Assembly: GCA_024364735.1 (NCBI GenBank)
Contig: JAGFNQ010006456.1
Location: forward strand, 1 to 64,000
DNA length: 64,000 nucleotides
From: Boesenbergia rotunda
Taxonomy: Eukaryota > Streptophyta > Magnoliopsida > Zingiberales > Zingiberaceae
Reading direction: 5' to 3'
This document shows, in pieces, positions 47,101 through 58,493 of this stretch (the first letter of the stretch is position 1; each line of letters starts with the position of its first letter). The position numbers were made by a program, and so were the translations under genes. The notes under the pieces were generated by a model. The model saw nothing but the letters and a program-made list of their open reading frames with translations. It was not told the DNA's origin and did not search any database.

Positions 47101-47810
47101 GATTTTATTGCTGCCTGTTGTACCAAGTGGAGATTGGGTTTTGAATGGTGATTCATTTCTGCAATTATTGATCTTTCTTGAAAATTCAGACTTAACAGCT
47201 TGCTTGCATTCCATTTGAATGGTTAGAGTTAATTTCCTTATTGGTTGAGTTATAACTTGCTATCGCTTGTTTGATTCATTGAGTTGAGTTCTCTCCTTTT
47301 TATTGCGATTTCGTTTCAAATTTACAACCAAAACCCAATTAATTATTTGAAACCCGAAAATACAGACGACACCTAAATACAAGCGCGAATCAAACACAAC
47401 ATCAACTAGCCCCGAGAAAAATACGACCTGTGGCCCCTTTACTACGTTTTCATATTTTGATTGCAAAAAGGGTTTTCAGTTATTTATTCACATTTAAATT
47501 TGAGGCCCACATTCGTGACATTCTATTTTGAGTTTGTCACCAGGTCTTCAGTACCAAGCAGTCCTTCGCCTGGTGCCTAGCAGTCCTTCGCTAGGGCTTT
47601 GTATCCTGGCATTCCTTCGCCAGGTGCCTAGCAGTCCTTCGCTAGGGCTTTGTATCCTGGCATTCCTTCGCCAGGTGCCTAGCTATCCTTCGCTAGGACT
47701 TTGCTTCCTGCACACTTAATGAGCATGTTAGATGAACATAACATCTTAACTTTTGAACCCTTTGCCTTTATCAAAACACAGGTTCGACTTGGGTGTTGTC
47801 TGCACCAATA
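44187..47810 (-). mobile_element. Sirevirus-like LTR, split by a solo LTR
   Basis: It has the same block order as 27172-28678: TATA box on the minus strand (CTATAAATAG, 44378-44387), GC dyads (GGGGCGCCC-type, 44395-44720, with a C16 run near 44417), a pyrimidine-rich block, then CCTTCGCCAGGTGCCTAGCAG units (44985-45029 and 47540-47700). It ends CTGCACCAATA at 47810 (TATTGGTG on the minus strand, TG changed to TA). The left end is truncated. Directly to its right, with no TSD, the plus-strand integrase of F begins, so the junction is a rearrangement. Confidence 0.8.
45030..47539. mobile_element. Solo LTR with TSD CCAGG
   Basis: A 2510 bp insert beginning TGATAAGTACC and ending GAGTTTGTCA, flanked by perfect CCAGG (45025-45029 and 47540-47544). 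It interrupts an array of Sirevirus LTR units. The start resembles that of element B (TGATAAC), so it is probably a gypsy-like LTR. No coding sequence is recognised. Confidence 0.85.
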
Positions 47811-49180
47811 GACTCCTCACGAACTATTGTTTGAAAAGCCACCTACAGTTAAACATCTTCGGGTGTTTGGTTGTAAGGTGTTTATTCTAAACACCAAGGA
47901 CCATCTTGAAAAGTTCACAGCAAAAGCTGATGAAGGGATACTGGTCGAGTACTCCCTCGTTAGCAAAGCTTACCGAGTCTATAACAAGAAGTCTAGATCA
48001 GTTGAAGAGTCTTCTGATGTTATTTTTGAGGAAATTCCAAAAGTGAATGATCAATCAGAAGAAGTAGATGGAGTTCAATTCAAACTTAGGAAACTAGGTT
48101 TGGATGGAAATCCAAGTGTTGTAGATGGTGGTGATGAGTCTGATGACGGTGAGCCTAGACAACCCATAGATCAGCCGGATCCTGAGGCTGAGCCTGTGTC
48201 TAGTGACACCATCCAAGAAGCACCACCAACACCAAGGCAAACTAGGTTAGTCTCTAGTCATCCCCAAGACCAAATTGTTGGAGATATCCACCATAGGGTT
48301 AGGACTAGATCATTCTTTAGGAATGATGCTAATGAAGTTGCCCTTATTTTCGAAATTGAACCTAGAAAAATTGACGAAGCATTAAATGATCCCAATTGGA
48401 TCATTGCCATGCAAGACGAACTAGGTCAATTCGAAAGAAGTCAAGTTTGGGACTTAGTCCCTAGACCTAAGAAGACCACCATTATTGGAACCAAATGAGT
48501 CTTCAAAAATAAATTGAACCATAAGGGAGAAATCATAAGAAACAAGGCACGCTTAGTAGCCAAGGGCTATAGTCAAGTTGAAGGCCTTGATTACGATGAG
48601 ACCTATGCTCCCGTGGCACGATTAGAGTCCATCCGATTGATGCTCGCATTTGCAGCACATCGTGGTTTCAAACTCTATCAAATGGATGTCAAATCAGCCT
48701 TTCTAAATGGTTTCATAAGAGAAGAGGTCTATGTCGAACAACCTCCGGGGTTTGAGAGTTCCAAATTTTCAAACCATGTGTTCAAGCTCAAGAAGGCGCT
48801 CTACAGTCTTAAACAAGCACCCCGAGCTTGGTATGAGCGGTTGTCGACATTTCTAATCGAGAAGGGCTTCGTGAGAGGACAAATAGACCCTACACTATTT
48901 CTACGGAGAGATGGTGACAATATATTTGGAGCCCAAGTATATGTCGATGACATAATTTGTGGCTCAAACAATAAGGGTTATTTAAATGAATTTATTGGAC
49001 ACATGGAGAGTGAATTTGAGATGAGTCTAGTGGGAGAGTTGACTTTCTTCCTTAGACTCGAAATCAAGGAAACTCGAGACGGAATCCATGTGCACCAATC
49101 AAAGTACACTCGAGAGATGTTCCGAAAATTTAACATGAGTGATTCTAAAGAGGTAACCACTCCCATGGCTACAAACGATT
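47811..49180 (+). pseudogene. Integrase C-terminus and RT of Sirevirus F
   Basis: It opens inside the integrase (TPHELLFEKPPTVKHLRVFGCKVFIL), with the catalytic core already lost. A variable acidic linker follows (DESDDGEPRQPIDQPDPEAEP). RT then begins with the block ending PNWIIAMQDELGQFERSQVWDLVP. A TGA at 48496-48498 replaces the Trp of GTKWVFKNK. The rest of RT is open: KARLVAKGYSQVEGLDYDE, KSAFLNGFIREEVYV, and the catalytic YVDD (about 48941). A frame change at about 49180, after TPMATN, separates it from RNase H. Confidence 0.93.
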
Positions 49181-49880
49181 AGACAATGATGAGAGTGGTA
49201 AGCCTGTTGACCTGACTCAATATCGGAGCATGATAGGTAGTTTGCTATACCTCACAGCTAGTCGACCTGATATTCTTTTTGCTGTGGGTATGTGCGCTAG
49301 GTATCAAGTCTGTGCCAAGAAATCTCATCTAATTGTTGTTAAAAGAATTTTGAGATACCTTAAGGGCACAATTAGAGTTGGTCTTTGGTATCCCCGTACC
49401 GAGTCGTTTGACCTAATTGGCTACATCGATTGCGACTATGCTGGGTGCAAGTTGGATCGGAAGAGCACAAGTGGGGGTTGCCAATTCTTAGGATTATCAT
49501 TAGTAAGTTGGTCAAGTCGGAAGCAACATTGTGTTACTCTCTCCACGACCGAGGCAGAATATATCGCCATGGGAGAGAGCGTATCACAATTGTTGTGGAT
49601 GATTCATACACTAGAGGACTATGGATTAACCTATAAGGGTGTGCAAGTGTTGTGTGACAACATAAGCACAATAAACCTAACAAAGAATCCAGTCCATCAT
49701 TCTAGAACCAAGCATATTGAAGTGTGTCACCACTTCATTAGAAATCATGTTGCTAGAGGAGATATTGTACTCTCACATGTAGAGTCAAAATCGAACCTAG
49801 CGGACATTTTCACTAAACCACTCACCGAGAATGAATTTAGTTTCTTACAAAGGGAGTTGGGAATGTGTCGTGCTTCATAG
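49181..49880 (+). pseudogene. RNase H of Sirevirus F
   Basis: Reads ...YRSMIGSLLYLTASRPDILFAV, DCDYAGCKLDRKSTSGGCQF, TLSTTEAEYIAMGESVSQLLW, CDNISTINLTKNPVHHSRTKHIE and ADIFTKPLTENEF. The DCDYAG and TEAEYIA acidic residues are present. The frame is clean to TAG 49878-49880, a usual end for Sirevirus pol. It is one frame off RT because of the shift at about 49180. Downstream there is no LTR but a further 5.3 kb before the polypurine tract, as expected for a Sirevirus with a third gene. Confidence 0.93.
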
Positions 49881-50399
49881 GGCTGAAAAGCATATAAAAC
49901 CCTTCATGATTAGTTCTAATTGTTGGGAACAATTATTGGGCAACTTGGGGACATCTCACACAAACTATAAGGTTTAACAAAATGTTTTTGTTTGCTAGAA
50001 ATGGGGTGAGATGCTAGGATCAACCTAATTACTCAAAATGCCAATGCATCCCTTGAGAAATTAGGTTGACGAGACAATAATCATTAAGTTGACCAAGTAT
50101 GGGGAAAACCAATGCATAACATATGTGTACTTGGCTCCATGATCATACTTGGACATTCCAATCAAAGAAACTTGATTGGAGACTTTATATTGATACAAAC
50201 TTGTTTGATCATTGGATGAATGTTTTGATTGAATTTGACTTCACTTGGTTGGAACAAATTGAGTTGTTAAATCCATAAGGACTTTTGATCTTTGTCAAGG
50301 GATCAATTATAGTCAAGGGAACACCTCCACAATCAACAAAGTTACATCATATCGTATCGGAATTCATTCGGAAGTCTGAAATTGAAGTTACTGATTGTA
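49881..50399 (+). other. Spacer after pol in F
   Basis: About 520 bp with no open frame. AT-rich and diverse; nothing further recognised. Confidence 0.5.
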
Positions 50400-50770
50400 T
50401 CAGAAAAATTCCTGATACCTGATCGGTCACCGGACAGATCAGGAGGTGGCCTGATCGGTCACCGGACCGATCAGGAGTAGGTCTGATCGGTCCAAAGGAC
50501 CGATCAAGCAATTTCTCGATTAATCACAGAAATCACTCTGTGTTGGCCTGGATCGGTCCACAGACCGATCTGGCCCCCTTGGTGATCGGTCCACAGACCG
50601 ATCAGGAGGGTCACAGAAAATTTTGCCAACTCTCTGTTCGCTCCCTGATCAATCGGCAGACTGATCAGGGGCTTTCCTGATCGGTCACCCGACCGATCAG
50701 GACCCAGCCAGACTGATCAGGCTGGAGCCTGATCGGTCTAGGTACTCACAGATCGAACGGTGATTCGTTC
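50400..50770 (+). promoter_or_regulatory. Palindrome array upstream of ORF3 in F
   Basis: About eight dyads of the form TGATCGGTC-centre-GACCGATCA occur here (for example 50427-50431, 50454-50473, 50480-50505, 50577-50602, 50668-50700). Another set of the same dyads lies in the F 3' LTR at 55765-56071; GGCTGGAGCCTGATCGGTC occurs in both (50731 and 55999). This region precedes the gene-like 5' UTR of ORF3 (50840-51121; CT-rich, CCCTAGCC). A TATA box is not clear: ATAAATTA near 50779 is the only candidate. It is probably a regulatory copy of the LTR cis-region. Confidence 0.55.
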
Positions 50771-51121
50771 GATCGCAATAAATTACGGTTGGTGGAACGG
50801 TCCACTAACCTATTAACTCTCTATCCCTTACTCCCTCAACCCTAGCCGACTCCATCATTCCTCTTCAACCTGTGAAAATCACCCTAAGAGAGAGCCTACT
50901 TCTTGTTCCTGCAAGTTCTTGCGCGTGAGTTTCTGAGTTTTCAGCGAGGCGAGATCTCTGTTTCTCTCTTCTTGCGAGTGTGTACACGAGCTCCTCTTCC
51001 TCTTCCTGCGTGAGTTTCCTGCAACTCCTTGAGCCCTACGTTCTCATCGTCTTGTGCAAATTTTTTGCGCATTCTGTGCCCTGTGCGAGTTCTGGAAGCT
51101 CCTCTCCTATTTGAAGCTGTC

Positions 51122-52725
51122 ATGATCTTCTCAAAAATTTTTCCAGCCAACATGGCACCTAAGTAAGCATTTTTTTCCAGTTTTACCTTCCAGATTACTT
51201 CATCAATCATGTATTTGTGCTAATCATACTTTTTATCTTGTGGTGTGTCTTGTGTCGTGACCCTATGATTCTGTCATATTCTTAAATGATCAAACTTTTC
51301 CTTGTGTGATTATCAACCTGTGGTTGCCGTGACCTAAATCTATCAAACCTTACTGTCATTTGATTATTGATCCAATTTTACCTTACATGATCATTTACTT
51401 TGTGCCATTGATTATCACTTCACTGATCAATCCCATAATTCAATCTGGTGCCATGATTTTTATCCAACATTAGAAAATCTTCTAAAGGTAAAGAACCAAC
51501 TAAGGGTACCTCACGATCCAGGGCTCCCTCTTCATCTGCTAGACCCCAACCTCCTCCTGATAACCGATTTCAAAATGCTCATTTCGAATTTTTCTTTCAT
51601 AGTCGAACCTTTAAACTCCTACATTGTCGAACTATGGACCGAGCGTTTGTGTACGAACACTGTCCTTCAGTATGCTAGATCATTGAGTTCTACGAGCTAG
51701 GATCCATTCTCTTCCTTGAGCGCTTGAGCGGCCAATAAATTTTGATTTAGTCTCCGAAACAACATGGTCAGTGGAGAGGGTACGAGGTATAGGACCCGAG
51801 TGGCCAGTATCGACCTCAATTTTGATTTATTAGCTTTCACTGACTTTCTTGATTGTCGATGTTCAGATAATGACTTTCCTCTCTACCCTTATCTTCCGAA
51901 TCCTCTACCGGTTCCCTTCGATGGAGTCACTCCTGACTCTATCTACGACTACTTTTTTGGCCATCCCAGGCCGGGGGGTCCTGATGATCCTGCCGGTGAT
52001 TTTTCCACATTTGCCGCTCTCAGTCTTTCCCCCGCTGAGTATGTCCTGTTTAAAATTATCACTAACTGTCTGATACCTATTACTTCGAAGCCCTTAGCAG
52101 AAATTCGCTCATTCCACTGCATGATGCTCTACGGGATGCATCGGCAGTTAGACTTTGACATCATAGCGACCATCTATTTCTCCATCATCACCTACAGTCA
52201 GATCGAATGTCAGACGGTTTACATACCGTTTGGACATATCATTACTGCCTGGCTTCATTCGGTCAGTATCAACGTGTCACAGGGCAGGATCGTGCCGATG
52301 GTTCGGCAGGACTGCCGACTTGGCCGACGCGCGTTGGCCCAGTCTGGCATTATCGTCAGACTGCAAGGCCTGAGGTGGAAGGATAGGAGAGGTCTGGGGG
52401 AATTACCTAGGGCGGCCCATGATCAGATACCCGTAGCTTCGGCTTTTCATCAGGAGCTGCCCGCTGCTGCAGAGGGCCACTATGAGCCAGATCCGGATCT
52501 TCGTTGGCAGATTGCGGAGTTGGAGCAGACGATCCAGCATGGTCTTCAAATGACAGAGCTCTAGCGACAGGAGGTCCGCTCTGAGTTTCAGTCTTTCGAC
52601 CGCAGATTGCTCGCGATCGAGTCCGACGTCTCTGGGGTCCGCTCCCGGTAGGAGGCATGGTACGAGGAGTGGCGCGGTTGGACTGCTGGTCACCCGTACC
52701 AGCCTTCATCTTCTGGAGCTGCACC
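51122..52725 (+). pseudogene. ORF3 of Sirevirus F, with a probable intron; continues at 54615
   Basis: Exon 1 holds ATG 51152 (in frame with ATG 51122). Splicing GT 51163 to AG 51473 (311 bp, T-rich, GTAAGC donor, TTAG acceptor) joins codons into MAPKKSSKGKEPTKGTS; unspliced it would stop at once. Exon 2 reads SRAPSSSARPQPPP, then DNRFQNAHFEFFF. A frameshift near 51750 leads to LNFDLLAFTDFLD, PVPFDGVTPDSIYDYF, EYVLFKIITNCLIPI, MLYGMHRQLDFDI, YIPFGHIITAWLHSV. A possible coiled coil follows (LRWQIAELEQTIQHGL). Stops lie at about 52562 and 52650. A solo LTR splits it at 52726; the rest (IPITSDDDPPKKIDD...) is at 54615-54750. Function is unknown; it sits where Sireviruses carry env-like genes. 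It is related to the H copies at 16.0-18.7 kb. Confidence 0.6.
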
Positions 52726-54609
52726 TGTTAGTGAGAGCCCTAGAGCCAATCATATGATGATAACTTTTTGGACTCATTGTATCATATTCTTGTATATATA
52801 TTTCTTATATATAAAGGCATTTTTTATGGTTATTGTACTTATGTGTATTGGTGCCAAATAACTTAGTATAATAACGTCCTTGAGTAGAAGGTTCTTATCT
52901 ATATCAATCGATTAGTTGAATCGATAGTGAGATGATATAGAGAACACTACTCTTAATTATTCCTAGTCAAGTATTAACATTCAAGGACAATGTTAATGCA
53001 TAGAGACTAGCATGTAGGTCAACATGATGACTTGATCTCACAAGTCATGGATATGAGATATCAAGTTGACACATGGGTATACATTAGAGAATGCATACTG
53101 AATGGCCCGCCATGAGAAAGTATCATGGATCGTTATATGAGTGTCATATACTTTCTCATGTGACTATTAGTATGACTATTAGTCCTTAGACCTGAAGTCA
53201 CCATAGTTCCCTACATAAGGAGTTATGTACTTTGGTTTCGTCAAACGTCACCCGTAACTGGGTGGACTATAAAGGCGATTACTGGGTATGTAACAAATTA
53301 TGCGGAGGGATGTGAGTGATGTAGATGGGATCTATCCCTCCTATATGACGGGAGAGATATCATAGTCTTGATAGAGTGAGATCACTAAGTGCATGGCCAT
53401 GCCCAAATAAGGCAATATGAGATATTGAGCTTATTTGATTATAGTGAGTCTACTTGGAGTTCAAGACACATAGATTGATTTGAGGATGACACGGTCTATG
53501 CCTCATGAAAGATCAATCTAGATATCGAGGATAGAAGGACGTTGTCACATATTGTGATGGTCACAATTATTAGTCACAATGGTGATGTTGGATCTCGACA
53601 TTCTTGTAACTTGGGTAGCAATGATGTGTTGCTAGATACCTCTCATTGCTTATGTCCTTAAATAGGTTTAAGGGCATTGCCAACGTTACAAGAACCTATA
53701 GGGTCACACACATAGAGCAATAGATGGAGAATAAGTCCATATGATGGACCGAGAGTAATGAAGTCAAAGTTTGACTTTGGCTAAATATGGAAAGTCCATA
53801 AAAGGCAAGTTTGACTTGACTCAAATTAGACAACTTGAGTTGGACTCGAGTTTGATCCAAGTGTTGGATGAATCTAATCATGGGAGAATAATGAAGTCAA
53901 AGTTTGACTTTGGCTAAATATGGAAAGTCCATAAAAGGCAAGTTTGACTTGACTCAAATTAGACAACTTGAGTTGGACTCGGGTTTGATCCAAGTGTTGG
54001 ATGAATCTAATCATGGGAGAATAATGAAGTCAAAGTTTGACTTTGGCTAAATATGGAAAGTCCATAAGAGGCAAGTTTGACTTGACTCAAGCCACATCAC
54101 CTTGACTTGGCCAAGTGATGACTTGGCATCATCATCAAGGCTAAGTAACCTCCCCATTTGAATTTTGAATTCAAATAGGGGTTACCTAAGGTGGTGGCCG
54201 GCCACTTAAGTCCATATGTGGGTGTGTGATTGATTCCTCTCCTAACTTGGTTTTTGTTTTCGTTTTTGCTCTCCCTCTCCTCTCATCTTGCCGAGACCCC
54301 AAGGAGTGCTAGCACACTTTTGGGCTCTCCTCTCCACTCTCTTGCTTGTGTGGATACTTCTAGAGGGTTGCTACTTTGCATCCTTGAGATCCGACACCAA
54401 CCGAGGAGCGAGCGGGAATTGCAGGGCACGCATTGAAGGTAGTTTTTTTCTCTTCTTTAATAGATCTAGGTTGTAGATCGGTTTTTGAAGCATGTAAACG
54501 AGCACTCGTACATTTTGAAATGGTTTTCTTCGCTTGGATCCTTTCTATTGGGGCTTTCGGGGTTTCCGCGACGCGAAAAAGCAGTTTTCGCGGCCCGAAA
54601 AACCCTACA
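52726..54609 (+). mobile_element. Solo LTR of the element D family, inside ORF3 of F
   Basis: 1884 bp from TGTTAGTGAGAGCCC to AAAAACCCTACA, flanked by perfect GCACC (52721-52725 and 54610-54614). It follows the D LTR in order but is clearly diverged. It carries three tandem copies of a 132-134 bp unit (starts 53761, 53893 and 54027). It is a solo LTR formed by recombination. Confidence 0.9.
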
Positions 54610-54614
54610 GCACC

Positions 54615-54750
54615 CTCCAGGTGCACTGCACCAGGGAGCATCATACCTATTACATCTGACGACGACCCCCCCAAGAAGATTGATGATTCAGATGTTGACT
54701 ATTATGACTTGATGATGTACTTGACTGTTATGACTTGGTGTTGTTCTTGA
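54615..54750 (+). pseudogene. C-terminal end of ORF3 of F
   Basis: The sequence continues from 52725 when the solo LTR and one GCACC are removed. The acidic tail is TSDDDPPKKIDDSDVDYYD; a one-base shift near 54625 moves it out of frame with the upstream part. The stop is near 54748. Confidence 0.5.
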
Positions 54751-55174
54751 CTATGCTTTGATGCAGTGTTCTGCATCTGACTATATGACTATTTCCATGT
54801 ATGACTTGCTACTCCATGCTTATTACTAGTTCTTGTTTTGTTCCTATTCCGTGTTCATATGATGCATATGATTGGTTTATCTTGCTTTACATTTATCATA
54901 TGTGTTCATATACCCTCAAAATTAAATCATATCTTTGTTATTTTGGGAGAACCCCTAGGTTTGAGGGGGAGTATGTTTAAACTTAACAACCGGTCTACAC
55001 CCTTTTCGGTGTTCGACAAAGGGGGAGAGTGTGGTTGGTTAAGTTTAGAACTACTACGAGTTTACCTGTTGTAGGGGGAGGATCCGGATTCTCCTACGAT
55101 TCTGAAATTTGAGATAATTGAATTCAAATTCCTAAACATAAAATCGGGTTGTCAAACAACAAAAAGGGGGAGAT
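54751..55174 (+). other. Purine tracts and polypurine tract of F
   Basis: Three extra purine-rich tracts (TTGAGGGGGAGTATG at 54961, ACAAAGGGGGAGAGTG at 55016, GTAGGGGGAGGATCC at 55071) precede the true polypurine tract AACAAAAAGGGGGAGAT (about 55158-55174). Multiple polypurine tracts between the last gene and the 3' LTR are a known Sirevirus feature. Confidence 0.85.
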
Positions 55175-56071
55175 TGTTGATGTAGTCTGACCCTGATTGT
55201 TGTTTTGGTGTTAACACTGATTTTAGTTTAGGTTAATGAGATGATTGGGATTAAGTCCTGGTCGGGGACTAGTCACACCTAGTGGGACTAGGTGGAGTGG
55301 AAAAGACCTAGTGGGACTAGGTGGAAACCCTGGCCTGGGAAGCCAGGTCCTAGCTTGAGAAGCTAGGTTGGATGAAACCCTGGCTTGGGAAGCCAGGTCC
55401 TAGCTTGGGAAGCCAGGTCCTAGCTTGGGAAGCCAGGTCCTAGCTTGGGAAGCTAGGTTGGATGAAACCCTGGCTTGGGAAGCTAGGTCCTATCTTGAGA
55501 AGCTAAGTTGGATGAAATGACGGCTTGGGAAGCCAAGTCCTAGCTTGAGAAGCTAGGTTGGATGAAATCCTGGCTTGGGAAGCCAGGTCCTAGCTTGGGA
55601 AGCTAGGTTGGATGAAATCCTGGTGAGTGAAGCCAGGTCCTAGCTTGGGAAGATAGGTTGAAGTCCCGATGAGTGAAACTGGGCATGGAGTCTTGGTCCA
55701 GGGGACTGAGCATAAGTCAGAGAAGGTTGGGAGCCTGTTCCCTTGACTTAGAGTGGATTTGGCCTTGCCTGGATCGGTCTGGTGACCGATCAGGGAAGTT
55801 GGTACGGAGTTCCTTCGTGGATCGGTCTGGTGACCGATCCAGTGATGACTGATCGGTCTGGTGACCGATCAGGGAACATACAATGACTTTGGATGTGTTC
55901 TATTCGGCTCCTGATCGGTCTGGTCACGGATCAGGGAGACTATTCAGATCGTTCTGGTGATCGATCAATTGTCGCGAGACTCTCACTATAACCGATCAGG
56001 CTGGAGCCTGATCGGTCAGGAGGTGCTCTGATCGGTCCCCAGACCGATCAGGCTTCAACCTGATCGGTCTG
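55175..56071 (+). repeat. 3' LTR of F (first 897 bp)
   Basis: It starts TGTTGATGTAGTCTG after the polypurine tract. At 55320-55670 it has an array of alternating CCTGGCTTGGGAAGCCAGG and CTAGCTTGGGAAGCTAG hairpin units joined by GTTGGATGAAA. At 55765-56071 it has GATCGGTC/GACCGATC dyads. Element E interrupts it at 56072, so the rest of the LTR is to the right, outside the window. Confidence 0.9.
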
Positions 56072-58479
56072 TGTTGGGACCGGGTGCATGTTGACATGGA
56101 TACGGGTTCGTAATTTAAAAAAATAATTACGTGCAGCGGAAGAATTAGCATAAATAATTTCTCAAATTATTTTAACCACGTATCTAGCATGCAACCTTAT
56201 GATGTGTGGACATGATCATAAATTAAAATTTTATAGAAAGTAAACTAATTTACTCAATACCTCGTGTAACTCGAAGTAAGGAACGAGATCCAACCGTAGC
56301 GTCCCTTGGAAGCTTCGCCTCTATTCGCGTCCACGCCGAGTTCTCTTCGGGATGACTTCGCAAAGCCACGAGTTTCGTGCCGACAAGAACTACTAGATTC
56401 TCCAAAGGCACAACTAGAATATCAAGAGAGAGAGATGGAAACTAACCACCAAGTAACGGAATCAAGATTCCATGAAGGAAGGAAGGAGTCGCGACCCGCT
56501 TCGTCTTGGTGGTGGCTCACGGCAAGGGAAGGTGGCGCCGGCCCTAGAGGGATGGAGAGGGCGCCGGCCCTAGAGGGAGAGGGAGAGAAGGAGAGGAAGA
56601 GAGGCTAGGCAAGAATCCTTGATCACCTGAATTGATTTCCAAGCCTTGCCTATGCACCTTTATATAGTAGCCTTTTTATCGCCAAGTCTCCTCTTAACGG
56701 AATTTTTCATAAGAAATTTATCTTTATAAATTTTCTATGAATTATTCCGTTATACCAAGTTTTTATTATAACTCTATTTATAATAAAAATAACCATGTCT
56801 CCCCTTTTATTATGGAATAAAATTTATTATAAATTTTTCTTATCATGGAAAAATCAATTCATAATTGATTTTATAAAATAAAATAAACCAATCCATGGTT
56901 CACTTTTAATTTCCATAAAAAAGAATAAATTTATTATATAAATTTTCTTATCATGGAAAATCAATTCATAATTGATTTTATAAAATAAAATAAACCAATC
57001 CATGGTTCATTTTAATTTCCATAAAAAGAATAAATTTATTATATAAATTTTTCTTATCATGGAAAAATCAATTCATAATTGATTTTATAAAATAAACCAA
57101 TCCCAGGTTTATTTTAATTTCCGTGAAAATAAATCTCTTTATATAAATTTCTTTATATAAATTTATTTATTCATAATTTTATAAAACAAATCGCGCTTGA
57201 TTTATTTTATAATTTAAACCAAATAAATTGGTTTCCCTCATTTATTGTGGCCGGCCAAACCAAAGAGGGTGGGCACCCTCTTTGGCCGGCCACACCAAGC
57301 CAAACCCATTACGAATTAAAATCTTTTAATTCGTCCAATAAGCCTTTAAAAGACTTAGCCATTTTAAGCTTCCGATGCGCCTCTAATAAATTCAGATTCG
57401 ACTTATTTCTCTTAATTGGAAAATCTAATTTTCAACTCGTTTTAAATCCCTCGGATTACTCGTAGTGCGTGTGACTAAATAGGCTTTCGATTTATGTTGG
57501 TCGTCTATAATCAACCAATTATAGAACGATCATGAGTGGCACCTAGTAGTACATCATGCCCCCCAATTAATCGAAAGATCAACGGTTGACCTCAGAAATA
57601 ATTCTGAAACCATTCAGCAGCTCTAATGAATCGTGCCCCATTCCCTTCACCATCTTATACCCACTTGGTTCAGGACACGGTCTATGTGTGTCAGTCCCCA
57701 CTAGGCTGACCACGTCACACCTAGCCCAAGTAATGTCTTTCTCGTCCAACGGATTCTAATTACTCTCATGTTTCCTAGATATTCAAACTCAGAACATGTG
57801 ATGCTCTGGCCAGAGGCTTCGAGTAACAATCCGACGATAGGCCTTGGGTATACATCTTCTCGCAAGGAGTGGTGAATCCTTTGTAGGCTATTCAAACATC
57901 TTCGGGCACTTCGGCTTATACCCAACCATCCTGGGTCCACACCTCCTTGGAGATGCTTGCTTAAGATGTCAAAGTATAAGTCTTCATGACCAAGATGACT
58001 TGAACACCGCAAGTCAAAGGAACATCGCACTTAAGTTGCAGTAAGAACTTTCATTGACATATCTATATGTAGATTACCATATGAAGTTTTACAGCTAGTC
58101 ACTCCAATGAACTAGTTCCCTTAACTAGCATTCATGTTTATCTCCGGACATCCCAATGTCACCAGCCAGTGAGAATCAGCTGATTAGAGAATAACCCATG
58201 CTAGTCTCAACAGAATTGATAGTATCCGTATTTATCAATTCATCGACTAGGGATATTTTCAATACTTCACAATTGCACATGTAGAGATTATCACTAGTTG
58301 TGATTCCATCACAAATTCTCTCATGCTGTTAATTGTATTGTGGACATTCAGTAAATGAGTTTAAGATCCCAATCAAATACACAAACATGTATACTCAAAT
58401 AGTGAATTTTTATTTATTAAAATAAATGTTTACAATCATAAGGCGATTGCCTTAGGACACTTCTCTCATATTACTAACA
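56072..58479 (-). repeat. 3' LTR of element E
   Basis: 2408 bp: TGTTGGGACCGG on the plus strand to CATATTACTAACA. A minus-strand TATA box is at 56658-56667. It contains three tandem copies of an AT-rich unit of about 107 bp (starting 56841, 56948 and 57054); the LTR of A has about one. The polypurine tract is at 58480-58490 (AACTCCCACTT on the plus strand). Confidence 0.94.
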
Positions 58480-58493
58480 AACTCCCACTTGGC

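Larger units (their letters stand above)
47811..56071 (+). mobile_element. Sirevirus element F, 5'-truncated
   Basis: Contents are the integrase tail, RT-RNase H, a spacer with a palindrome array, ORF3, several purine tracts, the polypurine tract and the beginning of the 3' LTR. The RT sequence (SQVEGLDYDETYAPVARLE, QMDVKSAFLNGFIREEVYVEQPPGFE) is the SIRE/Maximus (Sirevirus) type. gag, protease and most of the integrase are absent; the left break is against the inverted LTR at 47810. The 3' LTR is cut at 56071 by element E. Confidence 0.9.

Noticed and set aside
52403..52724. Minus-strand frames over the end of ORF3
   Set aside because: GC-rich antisense of the coiled-coil part. The sense strand shows homology to H and continuity across the solo LTR.
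54433..54750. A single 105-codon gene spanning the solo LTR end
   Set aside because: The first two thirds are LTR sequence; only the part after 54614 belongs to ORF3.
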